Positions 49,801 through 60,515 of a DNA stretch of 64,000 bases are shown piece after piece (within the stretch, counting starts at the first letter, position 1; each line of letters opens with the position of its first letter). The notes below the pieces were generated by a model, which saw only the letters and a program-made list of their open reading frames with translations, had not been told where the DNA came from and did not search any database. This DNA comes from Prorocentrum cordatum. Taxonomy: Eukaryota; Sar; Dinophyceae; Prorocentrales; Prorocentraceae. The translations under genes were made by a program, and so were the position numbers. Location: contig CAUYUJ010014335.1 in assembly GCA_963575745.1 (NCBI GenBank), forward strand, positions 306,001 to 370,000. The letters are read 5' to 3'.

Positions 49801-52560
49801 GAATGCCGAAATCTTTCAAAAAGCTGAGGGACATCTTGGATTTGTGTTCCTTGGTGCCCTCTTTAGAATTCTCCTTGGAGGCCTCTTGGGACGTTTCCGA
49901 AACCTTTTGAGCCGTCTGGAGGCTACTTCGGCGATTTGGACCACTATTTCGGCGAGTCGGGGCCCTCGAGGACCGTCTTGGGGGCATCTTGGCGCATTTT
50001 TGCCGCGTCTTGGGGCTTTTCTGGGCCCCCGAACCGCCGGGGGGGGTCGTACCTGACCCCGGGACTCCCTCGGACCCCCCCCCTCCCCGGCGGGGACGGG
50101 ATCAAAGGGAAGGGGCTTCCCTTCGACTGCACTACAACGTTGCTCAATTTCGCTGTGGCTGGCGCGCTCGACGACGACAACGACCACGACGACGACGACG
50201 ACGAGTCAAACAGAACAGCCTCTTCCACACGCCAACAGGGTCGGCTGATTTGTTGCAACCCATGTGGTGCAATCTATGTAGTGCGAGGCATGTGCTTTAG
50301 GCTACGTGGTGCAGTCTACGTGGTGTGAGCTATGATCTGCGGGCTATGCTGTGTGAGCAGCGTCGACGGACGGCGGCGACAAGCGGCAAGATCGACAACA
50401 AGCCTGCCGGTCCGAGAGCCAGACCCTCTTTCTCGTAAGAGAAGTAAGGAATTGTAAGTACAGCCGTGGTTTGGGAATCAGTGGCAAGGGGACGATGAAG
50501 GATCAACCTGGCAAACGAAAGCCTCGCCAAATCTGCGAGAGAAAGCCTGTCCAGTGTGGCAGCCTGGCGATGAACGGTGCCTGCGGTCGGTCTTGAAATC
50601 GGCAGCGAGACAACGCGCCGCAGTGCTCTGAGGTAACGTGCTCCCACGCGTCAGATAGAAACCGGGGCAGCGAAACAGCTGAGTATCGTCAATCAGATCA
50701 GCAGATTAGTGGAGTAAAGGACTGCGCGGCACGGCATTTTGGCAGCGCGGCGGGCAACGATCGTGTCACCAATCATGTGTCGGGGAGCTCCCGCGAAGCC
50801 ACAGACACTGGGGCACTGATTCGTCGGGAGAATGAGGCAGCCAGTGCACCAGACAATAAAGCCTGGGCTACGACGCCACGATGCAACGATACAGCGGCTC
50901 CCGCAACGAGCACGTTGCAATCTCGGTTCCGCCGTAAGTGCATACGTAAATGTAGTTACACGCCGATGCCGATTTGTTCAACGAGGTGCAACGAGCAGCG
51001 AGACACATATGATGCCAATCGCCGCACCCGCACTGAGGCAAGCGACCGGAAACGGCGCAACAAGACGTGACAGTGTGGGCGACGAGGCAAGTGGGCAGGG
51101 AAGCAGCTAGGCGGGCAGCGGGTGTGGACCAACGGGCCCGCCAGGCGAGGCAGACACAGAATTTGCAATGACGCAAACATGCAACATACTAACGGGTCAG
51201 CGAAGCGAGACACGAAAGCCGAATTCAGTGGGGCTACGAGGCAGAATAACAGCGTAGACCAGCGGGCGACAAGCGCACCTCACGAGCATTCAAAGACACG
51301 GGTGCACGAGGGCATCGGGGAGGGAACCAGGCGCAGCACGCAGGGAGGCAGCAACGAGAAGCAGCAACTGGGCAGTGAGACCGTGAGAGAAAAGGCAAGA
51401 TCGGGATGGGCCAGTGAGGCGGCGGGGCAATGAGCCGACCAGGCAGGCATTCGGGAAGCCGGGCAACGAGGCGACCGGGCCGGCACCGAGCACACCACGC
51501 ATTAGGGCGAGGCATCGGGGCAAAGCAACATGGGACGCGGGGCGATTGGGCAGCGCGGCCTGCCACGAGCGGGCCACGCACTGAGGCCACACGGCAACGG
51601 GGCCACGCAGCAGGGAACGGGAGGAGGAGGCATGGCGGCAGCACGGTAAGGGCAGTGAGGCGGACGGTGGGCGGTGCACGCAATGATTTGCCAACGCAAG
51701 GGGGTGCTTGCGATGGGATAGCGATGCAACGAGGCGATTGGCCATTTGGCGACGGTGCAGCGAGGCCAGCACCTAGAGGGCAACGGCGTGAAGGGGACAC
51801 GGGGCAATCATTCGAGACATTGTGGCAGCGAGGCAATTCGTGGACCACGAAGTAACAAAAACGGGGACACCAGGCAACGGTCAAGCGGTAACAAGGCAAG
51901 TTTTCTGACCATAAGCAATCCACAGAAGCGGACCCCAGGACGTTGACAAATCCGACGCATTTGGTTTGAATGTGTTCGATTGGCCGCACAAACAATGAGT
52001 ATGATTGGCATCGGTGCTATGACTCACATTCGAGGCAGCGTCCAGGGCTGAGTGATTATGCATTTGGAGGGCCGCATCTGTACCAGCGCGAGGGAGAATG
52101 CGCCCGAAGCGGAAGAGGTGGCATTGAGAAGTGCGAGGCGCAGATAATCGCGTTTGGGGAGCCTTGCGTCGTTGGAAGACGACTAGATGCAAGCAGGATG
52201 GGCAACAGCTGGGTGGGGAGCGGAAGGAGTGGAGGTAGAGAGAGAAGAGGACAATGACGAGGATCATGTTAATAAGACGGGTGAGTAGCAGCAGCATGAA
52301 TAGGAGCAGGGGCGGGAGAGGCATGATGCTGCGCAGTAGCAACAGGGAGGACGAAACGGTAGAGGAGTCAGGAGGACGGAGGAGGGAGGCCAGAAGAGGA
52401 TGCGAGAGTGAAGTAGGGGGAGGACGGCGAGGAGGTGGACGAGGAGGAGGCGGAGGAGACAAGGAGGAGGAATAGGAAGGGGATTCGTCTGACATCCACG
52501 GCCGAGGACCCCAATCAGATGGGGCAGACATATGACAGGTCGACAGTTAACTCCGGATCT
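49801..52560. other. no gene recognised
   Basis: Long open frames occur on both strands, but none shows a motif. Around 51100-51850 the text is rich in GGCAACGNGGC and GGGCAACGAGGC variants, a degenerate repeat of about 12-20 bases. Around 52250-52470 it is AGGAGGAC-rich. Confidence 0.45.
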
Positions 52561-53046
52561 CTTCGGATGAAGCCCTTTGCTGAGCTGTCTCCCAGTCTCG
52601 CTCTTGCGCGGGTCAGCGAGGGGAATGCATGCCTTCGCCAACTGACCGAGGCGAGCACCGGAGGTGGAGCAGCCGCACCGTTTTGGCAAACACACACGAA
52701 CGACCCGCCGCTGCGGTCGACCACCACGCAACGGTGTCCCATCGCTCGTGGAACTCGAGGCTGGACACGAAGGTGTTGGCGACACCTACCGTCCAGAGGC
52801 CTGCACACCAGGCGCGAGCCCCTCAACCAATCGGGGCACTGCCAAAATAACGGCGGGGAGAGGCTGCCCGACCACGATCCACGCGAGGGGTACTCGCACT
52901 GCGGGGGCCCGACTCCGTCCGGGGACGTCGGCGGCCAACGTGGCACAGGCTGTGCCGAGAGCAGCAGCGCCGCCCGCGCCACAGAAACCGGCCGGCCCAA
53001 CCTGCGAGGCTCGGCGGGGGACGCATCCGGATGTGATGCCGCCCCC

Positions 53047-53216
53047 ATCTCTGCGGCCTCGTCGTTGCCCGGTCGTTGCCCGGACGGCGGAAGTGCTCGT
53101 CCCCAGGGAGGTCAGGGACGAGGGGAAGGCGGGCGGCCGCTTCGTCCACACCTGCAATGCAGCCGTCGGGCCGGGCGTCAGCCTGCAACAGCAATCCACT
53201 GTACGGCCGCTTACAA
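53047..53216 (-). pseudogene. RNase H C-terminal fragment, second copy
   Basis: A diverged direct duplicate of 53375-53543, ending in the same CCGCTTACAA. On the minus strand it encodes VPDLPGDEHFRRPGNDRA; the Asp after GND-x-A is not followed by the usual A-D pattern. Family III element 53217-53376 lies between the duplicates. Confidence 0.45.
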
Positions 53217-53376
53217 TCAGGAGGGAAAAAAACACAGACACAATGAATCGTCGATTCCGTAGAAAATATTGGAAAATGTGGGAAGTGGGGGGAAAACGAA
53301 GACCCAGAAAATATGGAAAATATTGGGAATCCTTTTATTAGTGTCTATTTATGTGTGTGCCCCTGGCCCCCTTCAA
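53217..53376. mobile_element. family III short dispersed element
   Basis: TCAGGAGGGAAAAAAACACA to CTGGCCCCCTTCAA, sitting exactly between two 169-bp direct repeats (53047-53216 and 53375-53543). Confidence 0.8.
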
Positions 53377-53543
53377 TCTCTGCGGCCTTGTCGGCCCAGT
53401 CGTTGCCCGGACGGCGGACGTACTCGTCCTTGGGGAGGTCAGGGTCGAGGGCCAGGCGGGCAGCCACCTCGTCCACACCTGCAATGCAACCGTCGGACAG
53501 GGCATCATCTTGCAAAACCAATCCACGATATGGCCGCTTACAA
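53375..53543 (-). pseudogene. RNase H C-terminal fragment, first copy
   Basis: On the minus strand: DGCIAGVDEVAARLALDPDL, PKDEYVRRPGNDWADKAAE. GNDWADKAA matches the conserved GNxxADxxA end of RNase H. It lies downstream of the Cys/His region of the same element, as expected for a C-terminal RNase H. Confidence 0.5.
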
Positions 53544-53599
53544 GAGCACGGGGTCCCGGCTTGAATAAGGAACACGTACGCTTCAAAAGGGGGTTCGTT

Positions 53600-54118
53600 T
53601 CTTATTACCTGGAATCGGGGGGTTTCGTTCCCTTTTCATCTTCCCCTTGGTCGGGCCCAATGCTGTACTGGTCGAGGCGGAAGCAGGCAGATGTTGAGAC
53701 AGCATTCGCGCAGATCCGCCCTCAGCCTGCGGCCGGGAGGCGAGAAGGGCAGCCGAGGAAGCCAGGCGACGCGAGCTCGGCAGCCTGGCTGGACTGAGGA
53801 TCAGAAGAAGAGAGCGGCCCACAGATCGGGGGCGGCAAAGAGGGGGGTGATGACTAGGGGGGGGGATTTCATGGCGGGGACCATGATATGTCCCAGATTT
53901 CATGGCGCCTCTTCTTGTTTCATTACGTCCCTGGCCCCCCGCTGGGCCGCGCACATGCCGCCGGTCATGATTTGCACCCCCCCCCTTGGACACCCCCCTA
54001 TTGGCCGCTCCCGAACATAGCAGGGCCAGCAAATCGCCACCGGCCGAAAGCATGACCGCTCCGAAACCAGCGGCATAATTCGTTGATGGGTGATTTCGTG
54101 GGCGAGCCATCTTTAAAT
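53600..54118. other. no gene recognised
   Basis: Between the RNase H duplicate and the knuckle region I see mixed sequence with short C/G runs. It may be degenerate LINE sequence. Confidence 0.4.
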
Positions 54119-54829
54119 TCAGCTCCCTTCCCCTTGAGGCTGAGTGGCCGTCGGCACAGCAGAACTACTGGAGGCGCTAGGCAAATTACGAAAAACTTCA
54201 TTCTCGCGCGCGGCGTCCTGCCCTAGGGCGGTGGGCCACCAGTCGCCTGGATGTGGGAAGAGACCTCTCTCCAAGAGCAACATATCTTCATCTGAGAGGT
54301 CTTCATTTCGAGCCAGCGCCAGCACCTCAGGGTCGATCAACTCGGTGCGGTCGAGCTCGCACTCCTGGCACTTCCACAACCTGTGGTAGACCGTATCGCC
54401 TAGTTGGCCACAAAGCGGGCAGATGTCAGGGACCTGGTAACTGGCAGCCACGACACGCGAGAGGGGCCAGAGGCCACGGCGCGACACCGTACGGATGCAA
54501 CCCTTGTCTAAGGGCGAAATGTTACGAGAGGCGAGCCCTTCGAAAAGACTGGCGAAACACGACCCGGATCCGGAGGCGTGCTTGTCTCCCGTGTCCTGTT
54601 CCAGAAGCCGGTCCAAAATCGGCCTGTAGGGGGACATGCCCGACCTAAGGGTAGCGGCGGTGTCAATCAACCAGACTTCACGTGCGCAGCTCACACTCGG
54701 CGCAGCCGTGCCAAGCCAGATGAGGTCGCCCTCCAGGCGCAACAGGGAGCACAGAGACCGTTCGCCCGAGATTGGTTTTGGAGTGGTGCCCGCAGGCCTT
54801 CGAACCTTGGCGAGCTCCCCGTCAGACAT
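54119..54829 (-). pseudogene. LINE Cys/His knuckle region
   Basis: A 236-codon minus-strand open frame. Near its end is ICPLCGQLGDTVYHRLWKCQ, a CPLC-x10-HRLWxC knuckle (Cx2C...HxxxxC) typical of the region after RT in these elements, followed by EDMLLLERGLFPHPGDWWPT. RGLFPHPGD is a phrase I associate with dinoflagellate LINE polyproteins. Upstream GLASRNISPLDKGCIRTVSR and RRGLWPLSRVVAASYQVPD lead to it. Near the N-terminus, TLRSGMSPYRP is the translation of a family I-type right end (about 54622-54648). Confidence 0.7.
54622..54648 (+). repeat. orphan family I right end
   Basis: CCTGTAGGGGGACATGCCCG then ACCTAA matches the right terminus of family I; no left end or target duplication was found upstream. 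It is read through by the minus-strand LINE frame as SGMSPYR. Confidence 0.55.
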
Positions 54830-54856
54830 CTCGTGGACTTCACAGCCGTACTGGAG

Positions 54857-55043
54857 TTAAGTCGGGCGTGTCCCCCTACGGGGAGTTTCGACGAAAAAAA
54901 TACCCTGAAAATAATCAACAAATAATCCAAACATAGTCTGGGAATTACTTTTTTAATATTTGTTTACCTTTTGGGGGTATGTTTGGGGGGTATTTTCTAT
55001 TTTTCGTCGAAAATACCCCTGTAGGGGGACACGCCCGACATAA
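54857..55043. mobile_element. family I inverted-repeat transposon (187 bp), best copy
   Basis: Left end TTAAGTCGGGCGTGTCCCCC TACGGGG, right end CCTGTAGGGGGACACGCCCG ACATAA, with a further paired block TTTCGACGAAAAA / TTTTTCGTCGAAA. A perfect 8-bp target duplication TACTGGAG lies at 54849-54856 and 55044-55051. The AT-rich interior has no open frame of note. It interrupts the minus-strand LINE between the knuckle and RT regions. Confidence 0.92.
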
Positions 55044-55479
55044 TACTGGAGGGCTGGGAGGGCTCCGGCGCAGAAAAATAGCCTCGTATGATGGGTCCCT
55101 CGCCCGATAGGGCCCCCCGCTGCAGGAACCAGACGCCGGGTGCGGCGGAACGCCTCAGTGGTCCGGGCTTTGGCCCTGGCCTTCCTGCCCCGGACCCGGC
55201 GGGCACGGCCTCTCGTCGGCGCCACCCCGCACATTTCTACTACACTAGGGGAGCAACAAGTGACATAAACATATGAACTCGGAGGTCCGCGCGGATTTCT
55301 CGGATCGGCGCTGGGGGCCCCTCCCTGGCGCGCGGAGCGCGCCTGGGGCGGCGCCGGAGGCGCCGCCTGGGGGGCCCAGCGCCTCCGAGTTTTTACGTTT
55401 ATGTCACTTTTTGTTCCCCTATACATGTGCGTCGCCCCCCCCCGGGGGCGACGCGCGCACCGAGACATTTTATAGTATG

Positions 55480-56620
55480 CGTGTCGCGGCGGGCGCTTTC
55501 CAGGCTGGAAATTCCAGCCACACCGCTCGGGAAAGGATGTACTACAAGATGGGTATACTGTATGTCCGGGTCGGACGCCCGCCTCCAAGGAGAACATATA
55601 ATTCTAGTATGTCTCTGTGCGTCCCATCTCGTGTCGACCACACCCAGGTTCACCACGCTATCTTTGATCCTTCGGAGCCGAGTGGAGCTGATCGCCAGAA
55701 GAGAGAAGGCCAGACACAACATCATCTTCCGATCCGATGGCCTGCAGGCCAGCGTCGTCAATGCGTGTCGAAAGCGTCTAAACCAAACCTGCGGACAAAG
55801 GTAGTGGCGAAGCCGCATCCGGCCACGATGCCAAACCTCGCGAAAAGCGGCGGATCGACCGAGCGGGCCAGAGCGATAGGCAGCTAAGCAGACGGCAGTG
55901 ACTGTAGGGTTGAAGCCGTGCATGCCGCAGCGGAGCTTTAGCAGCCTAAGGGTGATCTGCTCGTAATACTTGAGCGTGTCCCAGAGGAAAGTGGCGGCCA
56001 CGTCCCCCCCCTGCCGACGCCCGCCTCCGAGCGGAGGCATTGCCGCCACACCACGTCCTGAGCCCCATGATGCTTCCCGGCGGCCCAGTATGGCCGAACA
56101 TGGCGAGCTTCCCACTCGAGTGCGATGGATGGGTCGTCTGGCCCGGGCCCACAAACGATACGGGCTGCCAAACACTCCAATTGGCCAGAAGCCCGACGAG
56201 GGTTAGGCCAACAAGGCCACTAAGGAAAGCACGCAGCTGCCGAGGCAACATCCCACAGTGCTCAGTGACCTCACACAGCCTGACCGGACAATGGAGGGAG
56301 GGGTCGCACTTAACGCAACGCAATGGTGTCTCATGTGTGGAACCCGTCCAGGCCCACCGCCGTGATGCGGGAGAAGCGCCGAGACAGAGAGCGTAGCTCA
56401 CTAGGCTCAAAGGCGGGGAGGGGGGTGCCCAAAGTACCCCTCGGGGTTGGGGCAAACCAGGCGATCGCAAAGATGGATTAAGGGGGCGATTAGCGACGGG
56501 TCGTTTCCATGGGAAATCGCGGATTTCAGATGCCGAACGAGGCGGCACCGTCCGCATTTTGGGGAGGGCACCTCCCCCGATCCATGGATTTGACGACCGC
56601 GCGCTTAATCCATGGATCGC
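55480..56620 (-). pseudogene. LINE reverse transcriptase region
   Basis: On the minus strand one phase (55399-56175) has VAATFLWDTLKYYEQITLRL, LLKLRCGMHGFNPTVTAVCL and AAYRSGPLGRSAAFREVWHR, resembling the RT stretch that starts with the catalytic-strand Asp (LWDxxKYYE) in dinoflagellate LINEs. Another phase has VCGPGPDDPSIALEWEARHV and RPYWAAGKHHGAQDVVWRQC just upstream. The later YADD box is not evident. Two or more frameshifts. Confidence 0.6.
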
Positions 56621-56824
56621 TAATCCATGTTTGCGCGCCCCCGAGTAAAAAGTCAGACGCCTTCCAAAGCCTTTGAAAACGAACACGCTCGGCACACGAG
56701 AGCCCCCCAGGGCCTGAAACCGCCACCCCGACGAGCGAACGCGCAGGAGTAGGTCGGCAGGCCTGGGGATCTACGCTGACCTGATGCACGCGGCGGGCCT
56801 CCTGAATGATGCCATCCAAGTCTA

Positions 56825-57050
56825 GCAGTGGCGGAGCGTCCCGGCGTACCTATAGGCCTACGAAACAATGTTCTAAGAACCTTTCGTGGTTTCCACGAAA
56901 TGTTCTTAGAACATTTCTGGCTGGGACCGTCTTGTTTTAACGCACTTGGGTGGATGTTCTAAGAACATTGTTTTTGTTATTAGAACATTTTTGGGTTCTA
57001 AGAACATTTCGTGGTAGGACTATAGGAATGCCGAGACGGTCGGTCCCTGC
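56825..57050. mobile_element. family II inverted-repeat transposon (226 bp)
   Basis: Ends GCAGTGGCGGAGCGTCCCGG and GACGGTCGGTCCCTGC, flanked by TCTA (56821-56824) and TCAA (57051-57054). Contains several GTTCTAAGAAC/ATGTTCTTAGAAC palindromes. Aligns with 42941-43169. Confidence 0.75.
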
Positions 57051-57399
57051 TCAAACAAGAGCCAAGCGCTCCAATCTTTGCTCGACTGGGTGCGGAACGA
57101 GGCACTCGCAGCGCCCAGGTGCTGGCAGGCAGACGGGCGCAAGTCGAGACAGTCCCGCCTGCCAGCTTCCGGAGGGGCATGCCGCCACGCCCGAGTGGCG
57201 CATTGCACGTCGGTAAAAATTTGATGATCGACTCCCCCTTCGGGGGTGGATTGACCTCCTACCCTGACACGTCGATTAGGGCATTGGCCGTTTTCGGTTC
57301 GCGAGAGGGCGTCGCGGCCGTCATTTCTGCGGTTCGAGGTCCGTCGGTTTCGGTCCCAGGCTGTTTTCCCTAGAGTGAGGTTAACGAAAGGGAGGTTTG

Positions 57400-57967
57400 T
57401 CCACCGCCGAGTAAAAAATTGATGATCGACTCCCCCTGGTGTTCCGAAACGAAGGGGGCGAGCTCACAAAGCAGGCAGGCATGGCAAGACGGTGGCCCTG
57501 GATCAAGCCCCTTGGCCTCCGCCCCAACTTGGAGGAAGGCGTGAAAGGTGGTGTGAGGCCACCACACGGAACGCAGGATGGGGTATCTAGGAGCCACCCG
57601 GTCATGCCCCAAAATAGGCCTCCACCAAGTCTGAACCTCCTTTCCCCTGGCCGTCACATACGGAAGAACGACCCCCATGGTACGACCGACAGCTCCTTTT
57701 CGCACGTGCTGGCCCAAGATTTGTGGGCCTTGGTGAGAAGAGAACCCACCCTTCCACCATGTCCCACTGCTGCGCCTGGGCCCGGGCGACGCGCAAATCG
57801 AGCGAGGCCATCGCTTGATCGTAATCGAGCGGGCAGGGCGCAGGATCGATTGGGGCATCCACGGGGAGCGGAGGCGGCTTCCGAAAAGACAGCGATCGCA
57901 AAGCAGCCAGGAAACGCAAGTCCACAGGCCGATGAAGGTAAACACACATCAAACAGATCGACGGCAA
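57400..57967 (-). pseudogene. LINE linker between endonuclease and RT
   Basis: Minus-strand pieces VYLHRPVDLRFLAALRSLSF, DQAMASLDLRVARAQAQQW and DMVEGWVLFSPRP in one phase, and WWPHTTFHAFLQVGAEAKGL, SCHACLLCELAPFVSEHQGE in another. The order and the charged/aromatic phrases match the linker that follows the endonuclease in dinoflagellate LINEs. Confidence 0.55.
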
Positions 57968-57969
57968 TT

Positions 57970-58160
57970 GAGCTTACGGCCTCTCGAGGCAAGAAGAGAT
58001 CACGAAGAAATCGATCTTCTGCGGGCTGCCGTGCGGGAAGCAGGTGGGCTCGTCGGAGACGACAACCTGCGCCTCGAGGTTCTGGGGGAACTCAGCCTCG
58101 TACAACTGCCTGGGCTCCTATTTGAAGTCGCACCCGAGAAAGTATGGCAATCCACAGACT
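57970..58160 (-). pseudogene. LINE endonuclease C-terminal end
   Basis: On the minus strand, YFLGCDFK, a stop, EPRQLYEAEFPQNLEAQVVV and SDEPTCFPHGSPQKIDFFVI with SSCL. PTCF-x-IDFFVIS is the loop and strand of the endonuclease carrying the Asp that interacts with the metal. Only this end of the domain is preserved. Confidence 0.5.
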
Positions 58161-58169
58161 GACAGACTC

Positions 58170-58960
58170 GCACCCAAGTTTCCCAGCAGGTCCAAGTTAC
58201 CCTCAGACAGCCCCTCGCAATCGTGAAGATGAAGAGGAATAGGAAGGGAAAGAGGATCTGGAAGAGGAGGAGGAGGAGGAAGACGACGGCGATGAGTAGT
58301 AGCACGAGCAGGAGGATCAAGGCGGAGAGGTTGGAAGAGGCGCAGAACACGAGCGGTCCATGGATGGTGAGCTGGTTGCGTTCACAGACTTGGGATGGGA
58401 GATCCTCAGCCTGTGGGTCGTCAGCGCCCAGGCTTCTGCGACGCTGCAGCTCTTCCTCCTGCTGTCTCCGCGCGCGCGCCGTCTGTGCCGTCCTGGGCTC
58501 GAACCACACAGTGTTTGGGCGATTTCGTAGACCGTGTTCGTTTTGATTGCGTTTCGCAGCAGAGGCGGGACGAAGACCGAACGAGGAAAACCGAAAACAT
58601 AACCAGCACCAAACACACTGGTCAGCTCGAGCCCCGGTGTCGTCCCCGCCGCCATCCGCGCCAGCGCCCTCTGCCTCCTCGCTCCGCCAGCTCGGCTCCG
58701 TGCCTCCTCGGAGAGACTCACTACTCTTCCGCAACCCGTCTGTGCTCGCCTGCAGCTTGCGACAGTGACCCATCGGAGGGTGTGTTTCGTCGCCACCGCT
58801 TGGCGCGTGTCGAGCTGCCCGCCTACTACGGTCGGAGCGAGGTACAAGAGCGAGGTCGGTTCGAGGAGGGTACCCTAGTGGTCTTCGTGCCTGTTGGAAG
58901 TTCTCGTGCATCTTGGGGAGGGTACCCTTGGGTGTTCTGCGTGTTTTGGCCGGTGAAGGG
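58170..58960. other. no gene recognised
   Basis: A 362-codon minus-strand open frame (58000-59088) crosses this region. Its hydrophobic stretch (LILLLVLLLIAVVFLLLLLF) comes from a GAGGA/GAAGAG-rich purine tract (58225-58300), so I do not accept it as a membrane protein. Confidence 0.4.
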
Positions 58961-59895
58961 TCTCGTGTTCTTGAGGGATGTGTTCGTTGGCCTAGGTCCG
59001 ATTGTAGAAGAGACACAGCAACCCTAGCAGACATCACTTGGCGTACTACCACGCCTCGGAGCGGCAGGTGGTACGGTGGTGGATTCATGAAAGGACGGCG
59101 TCAGCGAACGATCAGGCGAATGCGGGCAGAAAAGACACTGTTGGTAGTCGTATTGTCCACGACCACGAGCGCCCCTCCCCAGCTTGAATGTACATGGGGT
59201 GGTGCTAAGGGCACCTGGAGGTTTCCAGCGATCCTGGCGGCGTCCACTTGCAACAACCTTGGAGATTGCCCCTCTCTCAGTGCTCCTCGTGCCAGTCAGC
59301 GCCGCCCCCTGTCCCCTCCTCTGCGTCCCGTCCTCCGCTTGCTTCGCCCCTCCTTTCCATGGTTGATCTGGCCAATCCGAGTGTTTTTCCATGTTTTCAT
59401 TGCCCATATGATTCTCCCCCCATTCTTGTTCCAGCTCATTCGATCTGTCCTTATCCATGACAAGCTTCCTTTCCCGAGCTGGTCTCTGCGCGGGATTCGA
59501 GCGTGTCTACGGATAGTTGGGCGCCCCGGAGGCGCTGTGCTTGCAGTTCGCAGTGCTTTACGGAATGTGGATGTGCCTTGGGAAGGGTTGCATTCGATTC
59601 GGTTGTTTGTTGTCTTTCTGTGTCCGCGTGCTTGTTTTGGCCCAAGCCTTCCGTGTCTGTGCACTCGGGCCTACGGGATACGGCAGGCTTTGGTCCCATC
59701 CCCCGCATCACGCTTCCTCCATTCCTCTCTCCCCTCCTGCCTCCTACGTCTCCTTCTCCTGCCCCTTGCCCCCGTACCTCCTGCATCCTACCCGTAGCCC
59801 ACCTCGCCTCTTGTGCGCCTCGCAGCTGCTGCCCACGTCGCCGGCGTCGGCACCTCTGCGGGCACACGGGCAGGCCAGCCCATCACTTCATGATC
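58961..59895. other. no gene recognised
   Basis: Mixed sequence with CCTCCT-rich and CCTTGCCCCC-rich stretches. Open frames of 200-294 codons carry no motif. Confidence 0.4.
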
Positions 59896-60061
59896 TCAAG
59901 AGGAAAAAAAACACACACAGACACAATGAATCCTCGATTTCCCAGAAAATACACAAAAATATGGGAAGTGGGGGGGAAGACAAAAACCAAACAAATATAG
60001 GAAAATATGGGGAATCTTTTTATTAGTGTGTATTTGTTTGTGTGTCCGAGGGCCCCTTCAA
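59896..60061. mobile_element. family III short dispersed element
   Basis: TCAAGAGGAAAAAAAACACA to AGGGCCCCTTCAA; AATATGGGAAGTGGGGGGGA and GGGAATCTTTTTATTAGTGT are shared with the other copies. Confidence 0.8.
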
Positions 60062-60299
60062 TGATCACCCGACACCCCCACGATCAAATTATCCGAAATC
60101 ATTTTGGTGTCTGCGCTCTCCTTGGGCTGCGTGGGCGCGTTGGCGCGCTCGGCGTCGACGCCCACGCGCGCGAGTGTCGAGCTCGTTTGACTTGCATGTC
60201 GGTGCGCTGTCACGGGCACGACGGGGTAGCGCATTTCCCTCGCTCCAGGTTGATCGCGGAGGGAAATCATAACACATTTCGGTTTGGGGCGGCGCTCCC

Positions 60300-60515
60300 C
60301 ACATCTGAAATTCAGATTGGCCCTGTCTGAAATTCAGATTGCCCTTGTCCGCAATTGAGATTGCCCCCCCTGGGGACTCGGGAGAGGCGTTCAGCATGAG
60401 ACTTCTGCACAAAAGTGTTTCTGATTGGCCTGGTCTGAAATTCAGTGTGACCGGGTCTGAAATTCAGATTGGCCCAGTCTGAATTTCAGATTGTTTTGGT
60501 CTGAATTTCAGATGT
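60300..60515. repeat. cluster of TCTGAAATTCAGA palindromes
   Basis: TCTGAAATTCAGATTGGCCC and variants occur about seven times (60303-60365 and 60435-60512), spaced about 21-23 bases with a gap in the middle. The 13-bp core TCTGAAATTCAGA is a perfect palindrome. Confidence 0.85.

Larger units (their letters stand above)
52630..58165 (-). mobile_element. second, minus-strand LINE-like element
   Basis: Reading the minus strand from right to left: endonuclease end (58160-57970), linker (57967-57400), RT region (56600-55480), Cys/His knuckle region (54830-54119) and RNase H C-terminal pieces (53543-53375, 53216-53047). A family II element (56825-57050) and a family I element (54857-55043) are nested in it. 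It is heavily shifted and not functional. It differs from the plus-strand LINE, whose RNase H is N-terminal. Confidence 0.65.

Noticed and set aside
11854-55043. Family I elements as spliceable introner elements
   Set aside because: Ends start TTAAGTC and finish CCTAA or CATAA; only one target duplication supplies a terminal AG, so a consistent GT-AG intron cannot be drawn for all copies.
58000-59088. 362-codon minus-strand frame with transmembrane-like segment
   Set aside because: The hydrophobic segment is the complement of a GAGGA-rich tract; flanking sequence has no domain, and its right part overlaps the LINE endonuclease read in another phase.
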